From an uncultured Erythrobacter sp. (GTDB lineage: Bacteria > Pseudomonadota > Alphaproteobacteria > Sphingomonadales > Sphingomonadaceae): a stretch of 64,000 bases of DNA. The notes under the pieces were generated by a model that searched no databases, was not told where the DNA came from, and saw only the letters and a program-made list of their open reading frames with translations. The DNA is taken from contig CAJXJR010000002.1 in the NCBI GenBank assembly GCA_913055155.1, positions 126,501 through 190,500 of the forward strand. The letters are read 5' to 3'. Position numbers and translations under genes: made by a program. Positions 27,242 through 35,480 of the stretch are shown here, piece after piece (the first letter of the stretch is position 1; each line of letters starts with the position of its first letter).

Positions 27242-29118
27242 TCGTCACTTCGGTGCCCCTGGGCGCCGCTATGTCGCTTTCTGCCTGCGCTCCGGCAGAC
27301 CGGTCGGTAGAGGCACCGCAGGCGGCCCCGGATGTTACCGATACCAGCCGTGCAGAGGCTCCCGCCGACGGCGACCGCATGCTGCTGTGGGGCGATACCC
27401 ACGTCCATTCGACCAACTCCGTAGATGCCTTCGCCACCGGGCTGGCCGCTGCCGATATCGATACCGCCTATCGCTTTGCCCGCGGCATCCCGGTGGTCTT
27501 CCCCAAGACCGGCCAGCGCGTACAGATCGACCGTCCGCTGGATTTCATGGTGATGGCCGACCATGCCGAGAACCTGGGCATTTCGCCGCGCCTTGCCGCC
27601 GGCGATCCCGACCTGCTGGCCACCGACATGGGCCGCCGTTTCCACCGCATCCTGATGGAACGCGGCGGGCGCGCCTTCACCACCGCGATGATGGGCTTCG
27701 ACCAGCCGGAGGACGAGCGGCCCGGTTATTTCGCCGAATTCCTGGCACCCGAAATCCGCCAGACCAGCTGGGACCAGCAGGTCGCCGCGGCAGAGCGGCA
27801 CAACGTGCCCGGCGTGTTCACCGCGATGATCGGCTGGGAGTGGTCAAGCACGCCCAACACCCGCAACCTGCACCGCGTGGTGATGACCAACGCCGATGGC
27901 GACACCGCACGCCGGTTCCTGCCGTTCAGCTACTACATCTCCAACCGGCCGGAGGACCTGTGGGCCTTCTTCGAGCAGACGAGGGCGCGCACGGGTGCCG
28001 ATTTCCTCGCCATGCCGCACAATTCCAACTTGTCCGACGGGCTGATGTTCGCAACCGAGGATAGCGAGGGCAATCCCTTCACCGCCGACTATGCCGCCAC
28101 CCGCTCGATGTGGGAACCGGTGGCCGAAATCACCCAGTACAAGGGCACCTCGGAAACCCATCCGCTGCTTTCCCCGCGTGACGAGTTCGCCGACTTCGAA
28201 CTGCGCAACATGCTGCTTTCGGGGCAGGAAACCGCCGTTTCGGAAGGGTCCTACCTGCGCAGCGCGCTGCTGCGCGGGCTGGCCGAGGAACAGCGCATCG
28301 GGCGCAACCCCTTCGCCTATGGCCTGATCGGCGCCAGCGATGCACACACCGGCCTTTCCTCGCAGCGGGAAGACGATTTCCTCGGCAAGATGGCAGAGGA
28401 TTTCCGCCCTGCCGAGCGGCTGGGCCCGGAGGCCATGCAGGCCACCTTCCCCAATGCCCAGATGTCCGCCGGCGGGCTGGCAGGCGTGTGGGCGGACCGC
28501 AACGACCGGCAGGCGATCTTTGATGCGTTCCGCCGCCGCGAGGTGTTCGCCACCACCGGCCCGCGCATCATGGTGCGGCTGTTCGCCGGGCACGGCTTCG
28601 CGCCCGCCGACGTGGAATCGCGCGATTTCGCAGCCATCGGCTATCGCCGCGGCGTTCCCATGGGCGGCACCCTGCTGCCATCCCGCAATGGTGCGCCGCA
28701 GCTGGCGATCAGGGCCGTGCGGGATCCCGATGCCGCCAACCTCGACCGGGTGCAGGTGGTGAAAGGCTGGCTGGATGCAGACGGCACCATGCGCGAACGC
28801 GTGTTCGACGTGGCCTGGTCGGGCGATCGGCGCCCGGGTGCCGATGGCCGCCTGCCGCCGGTGGGCAACACGGTCGACCTGGCCACCGCACGCTACAGAA
28901 ATTCCATTGGTGCCAGCGAGCTGACCGCGCTGTGGACCGACCCTGAATTCGATGCCGCCCGGCCCGCCTTCTACTACGTCCGCGTGCTGCAGATCCCCAC
29001 CCCGCGCCAGCACGTGTTCGATGCCCTGGCGCTGGGCATGGATCCTGCCGACATCGACCTGCCGCCGACCATCCAGGAACGCGCCTGGTCCTCGCCCGTC
29101 TGGTATCGCCCGCAATGA
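27193..29118 (+). CDS. DUF3604 lipoprotein, second paralogue
   Basis: This is a 641-residue paralogue of the preceding protein. The ATG at 27193 lies inside the end of the first gene, has GGAAGGA about eight bases upstream, and gives a full lipoprotein signal with LSAC (Cys32). Later in-frame starts would destroy it. Candidate metal ligands are GDTHVHSTNSVD (His70, His72), MADHAENLG, MPHNSNLSDG and ASDAHTG. The signature EITQYKGTSETHPLLS is kept. Compared with paralogue one, LHLH is replaced by THVH and DYH by DAH, so the metal sites may differ. It overlaps the isomerase gene (ATGA). Confidence 0.9.
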   Translation: MAAGTRLDLARLLQALIVTSVPLGAAMSLSACAPADRSVEAPQAAPDVTDTSRAEAPADGDRMLLWGDTHVHSTNSVDAFATGLAAADIDTAYRFARGIPVVFPKTGQRVQIDRPLDFMVMADHAENLGISPRLAAGDPDLLATDMGRRFHRILMERGGRAFTTAMMGFDQPEDERPGYFAEFLAPEIRQTSWDQQVAAAERHNVPGVFTAMIGWEWSSTPNTRNLHRVVMTNADGDTARRFLPFSYYISNRPEDLWAFFEQTRARTGADFLAMPHNSNLSDGLMFATEDSEGNPFTADYAATRSMWEPVAEITQYKGTSETHPLLSPRDEFADFELRNMLLSGQETAVSEGSYLRSALLRGLAEEQRIGRNPFAYGLIGASDAHTGLSSQREDDFLGKMAEDFRPAERLGPEAMQATFPNAQMSAGGLAGVWADRNDRQAIFDAFRRREVFATTGPRIMVRLFAGHGFAPADVESRDFAAIGYRRGVPMGGTLLPSRNGAPQLAIRAVRDPDAANLDRVQVVKGWLDADGTMRERVFDVAWSGDRRPGADGRLPPVGNTVDLATARYRNSIGASELTALWTDPEFDAARPAFYYVRVLQIPTPRQHVFDALALGMDPADIDLPPTIQERAWSSPVWYRPQ

Positions 29119-29978
29119 CGATCAGGTCCTGGCTTAAAGAGCCGCTGGTGCATTTCCTGCTGGCAGGCGGAGTGATCTTCCTTGCACTCTCGGCCTTCGA
29201 CCACGGGCCCGATACCGGTCGCACGATCACCGTCTCGCAGGACGACCTGCTGGTGTTCATGCAGGGCCGCGCGCAGGTCTATGACGAGGAAACCTTCGCG
29301 GCCATGCTGGCGGAAATGCCGCCCGAGGAACGCGAGCGGCTGGTCACCGAAACGGCAACGCAGGAAGCGCTCTATCGCGAGGCAGAGGCGCTGGGCCTGG
29401 CACAAAGCGACCCGCTGATCCGCCAGCGCCTGGTGCAGCAGATGCGCCTGCTGCTGATGGAGGAAGCCGCCGCCGATATCGACGTGAGCGATGCCGAAGT
29501 GCGCGCCTATTTCGACGCCAACGGCGAGCGCTATGCCGCCGATCCGCGCGTCACTTTCACGCACGTGTTCCTGCCGCCAGCGACCGGCACAGCGCAGGTG
29601 GAACAGGTGCTAACCCGCCTGCAAACCGACGACGTCGCCCCCGGCGAGGCCGGGCAATACGGCGCACGGTTCCTTTACCAGGCGAACTATGCCGACGCGA
29701 ACCCGGCGCTGGTAGAAAGCCATTTCGGCAGTGAATTCGCACAGGCACTGTTCGATCTTGAGCCCGGCACATGGCAAGGCCCGCTGCGTTCCGAACACGG
29801 CTGGCACCTTGTCCTGCCGCTGTCGGTCGAAGGGGCGAGTGAAGCCGACTTCGCCGCCATCGAAGAGCGCGTGCGTGCAGACGCCCTGGCGGACAAGCGC
29901 AGCGCCGCCGGGCAGGCGGCTCTCGACCGGCTGCTGGATCGCTTCACCGTCGAAACCGAAGGCGGGATCGGCTCGTGA
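29115..29978 (+). CDS. Membrane-anchored parvulin-type peptidyl-prolyl isomerase
   Basis: This is a 287-residue protein with one N-terminal membrane segment (about 10-27, HFLLAGGVIFLALSAF). A helical chaperone-like region follows, then a parvulin (PPIC) domain from about 135 to 240, with VTFTHVFLPP, AQALFDLEPGTWQGPLRSEHGWHLVLPL and a basic/helical tail. It resembles PrsA/SurA-like foldases but is smaller and membrane-tethered. Being translationally coupled on both sides (ATGA and GTGA), it probably helps fold one or both DUF3604 proteins or the transporter. Confidence 0.87.
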   Translation: MTIRSWLKEPLVHFLLAGGVIFLALSAFDHGPDTGRTITVSQDDLLVFMQGRAQVYDEETFAAMLAEMPPEERERLVTETATQEALYREAEALGLAQSDPLIRQRLVQQMRLLLMEEAAADIDVSDAEVRAYFDANGERYAADPRVTFTHVFLPPATGTAQVEQVLTRLQTDDVAPGEAGQYGARFLYQANYADANPALVESHFGSEFAQALFDLEPGTWQGPLRSEHGWHLVLPLSVEGASEADFAAIEERVRADALADKRSAAGQAALDRLLDRFTVETEGGIGS

Positions 29979-30958
29979 TCCGGCTGTTGCTGGCTCTTGT
30001 GCTGGCCACCCTGGCCGTGGCCAGCCCGGCTCGGGCCGACGACAACCGCCCCCTCACCCTCTCGCTGGAGCACGAAGGAAACGGCGCCTACCGCGCGCTG
30101 TGGAAGGTGCCCGCCAATGTCGAGGCGCGCCACCTGCCCGCCATCGCGGCGAGCGGCTGCACGGCACAGGGGAACCCGCGCAACTGGTCCGATTCGATGG
30201 GGCACTGGCACGAGGAATCGTGGCGCTGTGCAGATGGGCTGGGCGGGCAGCAAGTGGCGATCACCTACCCGCTGGCCAATCCCAACCTTGCCGCCATCGT
30301 ACGCTACACCGCCCAGCCGGGCGCCGACCCGCAGACGATCCTGCTGCAACCGCAGGATACCGCCTTCAGCGTTCCGCGCGCGGAAGAAGGCGGCAGTGTC
30401 TTTGCCGATTTCCTCGTGCTGGGTGTCGAACATATCCTGATCGGTCTCGACCACCTGCTGTTTGTGGCCGGGCTGATCCTGATCGCCCGCACGCCGCGCC
30501 GCATCCTCACCACGATCACCGGTTTCACCATCGCCCACTCGATCACGCTGGCGCTGGCGGCGCTGGACGTGGTGCAGGTGCCGATCAAGGCGGTGGAAGT
30601 GGTCATCGCGCTCAGCATCGTGTTCCTTGCCGTGGAAGTGGTGAAGGGCGAGCGCGATACGCTGGTCTGGCGCAAGCCGATCCTCGTCGCGATCGCCTTC
30701 GGCCTGCTGCACGGCTTCGGCTTTGCCGCCGTGTTGCAGGAAATCGGCCTGCCGCAAGGCAGCCTGGTTACCGCCCTGCTGGCCTTCAACCTTGGCATCG
30801 AACTGGGCCAGATCGCCTTTGCCGCCGTGGTGTTCGGCGCGATTGCGATGTTCGAAGGGACAGCCGAGCAACGCCGTCGCATGATGCCGGTGGAGCGCAT
30901 GGCAGGCTATGGCGTCGGCGTGCTCGCCAGCACCTGGATGTTCCAGCGGCTGTTCTGA
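29975..30958 (+). CDS. HupE/UreJ-family membrane protein with periplasmic domain
   Basis: This is a 327-residue protein with a GTG start (overlap GTGA). A signal peptide (about 1-21, ending SPARA) is followed by an exported domain of about 115 residues with two Cys. Six or so membrane helices come from about 140. HupE/UreJ-type landmarks are EHILIGLDHLLFVAG, FTIAHSITLALAAL, IVFLAVEVV and LLHGFGFAAVL, with histidines suited to metal binding. Classical members move nickel or cobalt for hydrogenase or urease; neither enzyme is here. A metal supply role for the DUF3604 proteins is a reasonable guess only. Confidence 0.85.
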   Translation: MIRLLLALVLATLAVASPARADDNRPLTLSLEHEGNGAYRALWKVPANVEARHLPAIAASGCTAQGNPRNWSDSMGHWHEESWRCADGLGGQQVAITYPLANPNLAAIVRYTAQPGADPQTILLQPQDTAFSVPRAEEGGSVFADFLVLGVEHILIGLDHLLFVAGLILIARTPRRILTTITGFTIAHSITLALAALDVVQVPIKAVEVVIALSIVFLAVEVVKGERDTLVWRKPILVAIAFGLLHGFGFAAVLQEIGLPQGSLVTALLAFNLGIELGQIAFAAVVFGAIAMFEGTAEQRRRMMPVERMAGYGVGVLASTWMFQRLF

Positions 30959-30982
30959 GCGGGCCTGTTCGTGGCAAGGGAA

Positions 30983-31058
30983 TGGTGAGCCCTGCAGGGG
31001 TCGAACCTGCGACCTACTGATTAAAAGTCAGTTGCTCTACCGACTGAGCTAAGGGCCC
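30983..31058 (-). tRNA. tRNA-Lys (anticodon TTT)
   Basis: On the minus strand a 76-base cloverleaf can be drawn. The acceptor stem GGGCCCT pairs with AGGGCTC (one G-T pair); the D arm contains AGCTCAGTCGGTAGAGC; the anticodon loop CTTTTAA holds TTT; the T arm contains GGTTCGACC. The genomic end is ACCA, so CCA is encoded. It stands alone between the HupE/UreJ-like gene and folK. Confidence 0.96.
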
Positions 31059-31092
31059 CCAAGGGTGTGGCAGCGCGTCAGGCTACGGGCGC

Positions 31093-31586
31093 TCACCTAG
31101 GGGTGGAGCGCCTGCGGGTCAAGCGGGCATGGAGCTGCCGCAGCGTGAGCCCTGTCAGCGGGTCGCGCCAGCCGGGCGCAATGGCCACGGCGGGGCCCAG
31201 CACGAAGTCCCGCTCGCGAAACAGAGGGTGCGGCACCAGCAGGTCCGGCGCGGCGAAAATACCGCCGTCCCACAGCACGATATCGAGGTCGAGCGTGCGG
31301 GATCGCCAGCGCTGGCCGCGCCGCTCGCGCCCGAAGGCGGCCTCTGCCTCCTGCAGGCAGCGCAGCAGGCCCTGCGGCTCCAGCTTGCTCTCCAGAACCA
31401 GCACGGCATTGGCATAGCGGCGCAGCGAGGGGCCGACCGGGGCGCTGTCGACGATGGGCGAGCGTGCCGTCACCGTGCCCAGCGTCTCGTCGAGGATATC
31501 CATCGCTGCGGCAACCACGGCGCGGGGCCTGCCGAAATGGGCATGCCGCTGGTTCGATCCCAGCGCGACGAGGTAGGTGTGGGTGG

Positions 31587-31590
<4 letters not shown>
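31093..31590 (-). CDS. folK: 2-amino-4-hydroxy-6-hydroxymethyldihydropteridine diphosphokinase
   Basis: This is a 165-residue folate-pathway enzyme that transfers pyrophosphate from ATP to hydroxymethyldihydropterin. Landmarks are YLVALGSNQRH at the N-terminus, SAPVGPSLRRYANAVL (about 52-67), RTLDLDIVLWDG (about 98-109) and VPHPLFRERDFVLGP (about 117-131). The start is TTG at 31588-31590, overlapping the stop of the upstream amidase gene as TTGA, with GAGGA just before. No ATG precedes the first conserved strand. Other folate genes are not adjacent. Confidence 0.92.
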
Positions 31591-32450
<860 letters not shown>

Positions 32451-32483
32451 GGCCTGCCGATTACTCGGTGCGCGCGGCCAAGT

Positions 32484-32960
32484 CTACGAACTGTGATCGG
32501 CGATGATCTTCCACTCGCCGTCCACGTCCTCGAAGACGAGGCTGGTGAACCCCGTCGCCGGTTCGCGATCGTCGGGATAGGTCAGGATATAGCGGCCGAT
32601 ATAGAGCACGTGATCCGGGCCCAGCATGCGCACGTCCTCGGTCTCGAAGCTCAGCACGCCCCGCTCTGCCGGGTCGGACTGCGACCAGTCGTAGGCTTCG
32701 CGATAGCGTTCCTCCATCGCCGCAACCCCGCGCAGCAGCCCGCCCGAGCCGACGAAGCTGGTTTCCGGCGCGTCCGAGTAGATGGCGAGGAAGCGGTCCA
32801 TGTCGCCGGTGTTCCAGCCTTCGGCACTGTCGCTCATGGCCGCTTCAATCTCCGCGACCGGGGCAAGGGCAGGCGTGGCACTTTCGGATGCGACAGGCGC
32901 AGTGGCCGCTTCACACCCCGACAGCGCCAGCGCGCCTGCGAACAGGGCGACGAGGCGCAT
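32484..32960 (-). CDS. SnoaL/NTF2-like lipoprotein
   Basis: This is a 158-residue protein with a lipoprotein signal (lipobox LSGC, Cys16) and an Ala/Pro-rich spacer. An NTF2-like cone fold follows, with EIEAAMSDSAEGWNTGDMDRFLAIY, GVAAMEERYREAY, and a terminal GEWKIIADHSS strand. Such secreted SnoaL/DUF4440-like domains have diverse or unknown roles. Its ATG region overlaps the preceding methyltransferase stop (TGATG), so it is the last gene of a three-gene unit of exported proteins. Confidence 0.83.
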   Translation of the reverse strand: MRLVALFAGALALSGCEAATAPVASESATPALAPVAEIEAAMSDSAEGWNTGDMDRFLAIYSDAPETSFVGSGGLLRGVAAMEERYREAYDWSQSDPAERGVLSFETEDVRMLGPDHVLYIGRYILTYPDDREPATGFTSLVFEDVDGEWKIIADHSS

Positions 32961-33922
32961 CAGTCCACTTTGCGGAACAGCAAGGTCATGCGGTCGCTTT
33001 CGCCGATATCGGCGCGGCGACGGCGTTCGCGGCTGCCCTCGGCGGCGCCGGCATAGCTGGGCGGCAGGCTCCACACGCCGCGCTCCCAGTTGGCCGGATC
33101 GCGCGGATTGGCGTTGATCTCGCTGGCGGCGACCAGTTCGAAACCATAGATGGCGAACAGGCGGATGACGTCTTCCTGCCGCTGGTAGCCGTTGTCGCCA
33201 AGGGTGTAGTCGAGCGGCGCATCGGGCCGCGCGCGGTGCTGCACCACGCCCACCAGGCCATCGTCCTTCAGCAGGGTGCGGATCGCCAGCATCGAATCGT
33301 GCAGCCAGCCGAACCGGCGCATGTTGTGCATTTCGCGGAAGATCAGCACCCGGTCTGCGGTGCCGGCAAAGCTGTCCAGGTCGTCATCGGTGTTGAGGCC
33401 CCAGACACGCGCACCGTCCTGCCCCACCCAGTCGCGGGCATCTGCGGGGATGCGCGAGGAGGCACCCCGATACATGTCCCAGTAACCGGTCAGGTCCGGG
33501 TGCAGTTCGGGGTTGAGGCCGATATAATTGCCATCGCGCCCCAGGTAGGGGATCAGCACGCGCGAATACCAGCCGGTGGCGGGCATGTAATCGACCACGG
33601 TCATGCCGGGTTCGACGTCGAAGAAGGCCAGCGTTTCGGCCGGGTGGCGCCAGGCATCGCGGGCGCGATCGTCCGCGCGGCGTGGGTGCATCAGCACCTC
33701 TTCCATGGTCTGCGCGCGCTCCGCCTGCGCATCGGCGGCAGGCTGGGTCGGCTGCGTCGTTTGCTGCTGCTGTTGCTGGTTGCGCCCGCTAAGCACGTCC
33801 AGCACGCCGCGCAGGATCTGTTCGCCGGTCGATGGCTCCTCCTCCTGCTGCTGTTGCTGGGCAGCCAGGGCCGGGGTGGAAACCGCCATCGTGGCAGCGG
33901 CAAGGCAGGAAAGAACGCGCAT
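32960..33922 (-). CDS. Secreted methyltransferase-like protein, second paralogue
   Basis: This is a 320-residue protein with a signal peptide (about 1-20, ending PALAA), a glutamine-rich linker (two runs of five and six Gln before residue 60) and a class I methyltransferase-like domain. The motif I equivalent is VVDYMPATGWYSRVL, where the usual acidic-x-Gly-x-Gly is degraded. Later parts (VLIFREMHNM, RTLLKDDGLVGVVQHRA, DPANWERGVWSLPPS) match its neighbour closely. S-adenosylmethionine is not known in the periplasm, so it may have lost activity or bind something else. It overlaps both neighbours by one base (TGATG). Confidence 0.83.
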   Translation of the reverse strand: MRVLSCLAAATMAVSTPALAAQQQQQEEEPSTGEQILRGVLDVLSGRNQQQQQQTTQPTQPAADAQAERAQTMEEVLMHPRRADDRARDAWRHPAETLAFFDVEPGMTVVDYMPATGWYSRVLIPYLGRDGNYIGLNPELHPDLTGYWDMYRGASSRIPADARDWVGQDGARVWGLNTDDDLDSFAGTADRVLIFREMHNMRRFGWLHDSMLAIRTLLKDDGLVGVVQHRARPDAPLDYTLGDNGYQRQEDVIRLFAIYGFELVAASEINANPRDPANWERGVWSLPPSYAGAAEGSRERRRRADIGESDRMTLLFRKVD

Positions 33923-34731
33923 CAGTTGGCCTTTCTGAACAACAGGGTCATGCGATCGCTCTCGCCAATCGCCTCGTAGCGTTCGCGATCCTCTTCACCG
34001 TAACGCAGCACCGGGGGCAAGGTCCACACACCGCCTTCCCAGTTGGCCGGATCATCCGGGTTGGCGTTGATTTCCGACGCGGCGACCAGGTCGAAGCCGT
34101 GGATGGCGAACAGGCGGATCACGTCCGCCTGGCGCATGTAGCCGTTGGCGCCGTTGGCATATTCGTAAGCCGCCTCTTCCGGCGCGCGGTGCTGCACCAC
34201 GCCCACCAGCCCGTCGTCGGCCAGCAGCGAACGGATGGCACGCAATTCGCGGTCGGCGGCATTGGCGTTCATCAGCCCGTGGATCGAGCGGAACACCAGC
34301 ACGCGGTCCACCGTGCCCAGCAGATCCTCGGGAATCTCGTCGCTCTCGAAAGCGGTAATGTCGTCGGCGTCGAAGGCGCCGCCGGCAGTGCTGGCGGCGA
34401 TGAAGCGTTCCGCCCAGCTCGGCTGGCCCGGCTCGCCCGGTCCGGTATCGGCCTGCATCGCCATGTATTCGCCGTGCGGCGCGATCCACGGCAGCAGCAC
34501 GCGGGTATACCAGCCGCCACCGGGGCCGAATTCCACCACCCGCATGCTCGGCTCCACGCCGAAGAAGCGCAAGGTCTCTGCCGGGTGGCGATAGCGGTCG
34601 CGCGCACTGTCTTCGCTGCGCAGGTCCATGGCCAGCACCTCTTCCAGGGCTGGACCTTCGCCGTGGTTGTCAGCCAGGGCAGGCGCGGCGAGGATTGCCG
34701 CGGCAGCGGCGAAAAGGGGGGCAAGTCGCAC
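33922..34731 (-). CDS. Secreted methyltransferase-like protein, first paralogue
   Basis: This is a 269-residue protein. The GTG start (34729-34731) has GGGAG seven to eight bases upstream and opens a clear signal peptide (RLAPLFAAAAAILAAPALA). The domain keeps a good glycine motif, VVEFGPGGGWYTRVLLP, then VLVFRSIHGL, SLLADDGLVGVVQHRAP and YGEEDRERYEAIGESDRMTLLFRK. This is the predicted-methyltransferase type seen in proteobacteria with exported forms. It is the first gene of a three-gene coupled unit. Substrate and cofactor are unknown. Confidence 0.83.
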   Translation of the reverse strand: MRLAPLFAAAAAILAAPALADNHGEGPALEEVLAMDLRSEDSARDRYRHPAETLRFFGVEPSMRVVEFGPGGGWYTRVLLPWIAPHGEYMAMQADTGPGEPGQPSWAERFIAASTAGGAFDADDITAFESDEIPEDLLGTVDRVLVFRSIHGLMNANAADRELRAIRSLLADDGLVGVVQHRAPEEAAYEYANGANGYMRQADVIRLFAIHGFDLVAASEINANPDDPANWEGGVWTLPPVLRYGEEDRERYEAIGESDRMTLLFRKAN

Positions 34732-34833
34732 GAAGGAATCTCCCAGATTGCTAATGCTTCGCAATTTACGTTCGCGCGGGGAGATGACAAGCGGACTTAG
34801 GGCCCCCATGTGGCATGCCAGAAGGAGACCATG

Positions 34834-35364
34834 ATGAGCGAGACGGCAATTGTCGCAGGCGGATGCTTCTGGTGCACGGAAGCGGTGTTCAACGACGTGA
34901 TCGGCGTGGAAAGCGTGGAAAGCGGTTATATCGGCGGCGAGGTGGCGAACCCCACCTACAAGCAGGTGTGCACCGGCACCACCGGCCATGCCGAAGGGGT
35001 GAAGATCGTGTTCGACCCCGCCACCGTCACCCTGCCCGAAATCTACGACATGTTCATGGGCACGCACGACCCGACCCAACTGAACCGCCAGGGCAACGAC
35101 GTGGGCACGCAGTACCGCAGCGCGATCTTCCCGCTGGACGATGCCCAGCGCGCCGAAGCCGAAGCCGCCATCGCCCGCTGGAACGATGGCCATTCCGGCC
35201 AGACGGCGGTGACGACCATCGAAAGCGGGGAATGGTATCCGGCAGAGGACTATCACCAGGAATACTGGGACGGCGAAGGCCAGCGAAACCCCTATTGCCT
35301 GGCGGTGATCCCGCCCAAGCTGATGAAGCTGCGCAAAAGCTTTGCCGACAAGGTGAAGGGCTGA
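34834..35364 (+). CDS. msrA: Peptide-methionine (S)-S-oxide reductase
   Basis: This is a 176-residue MsrA. The catalytic motif GCFWCTEAVF is at residues 10-19 (nucleophile Cys11). GYIGGEVANPTYKQVCTGTTGHAEGV-type strands, a THDPTQLNRQGNDVGTQYRS loop and EDYHQEYW complete the pattern. The second of two adjacent ATG codons fits the AAGGAG ribosome site six bases upstream. There is no signal peptide, so it acts in the cytoplasm and repairs methionine-S-oxide. msrB is about 14 kb away at 49.0 kb. Confidence 0.95.
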   Translation: MSETAIVAGGCFWCTEAVFNDVIGVESVESGYIGGEVANPTYKQVCTGTTGHAEGVKIVFDPATVTLPEIYDMFMGTHDPTQLNRQGNDVGTQYRSAIFPLDDAQRAEAEAAIARWNDGHSGQTAVTTIESGEWYPAEDYHQEYWDGEGQRNPYCLAVIPPKLMKLRKSFADKVKG

Positions 35365-35480
35365 CAGGTTAATTACCTCAAGTTCGCCTGAGTTAACCAT
35401 GGCGTGCAAACCGGTCTTGCGTGCTTGCTGACCGCGAAAATCACGCTTGGACCGCCAGCATCAACCCTATTCCTTGAGAC

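Noticed and set aside
25388-29118. DNA polymerase X or histidinol phosphatase PHP proteins
   Set aside because: Both DUF3604 proteins have lipoprotein signals and lack polymerase or HisK motifs.
29975-30958. Hydrogenase or urease gene cluster suggested by HupE/UreJ
   Set aside because: No hydrogenase, urease or nickel-chaperone gene lies in the window.
35367-35398. GGTTAA...TTAACC inverted repeat after msrA as a terminator
   Set aside because: Only six bases pair at the ends, the interior pairs poorly and no T-run follows.
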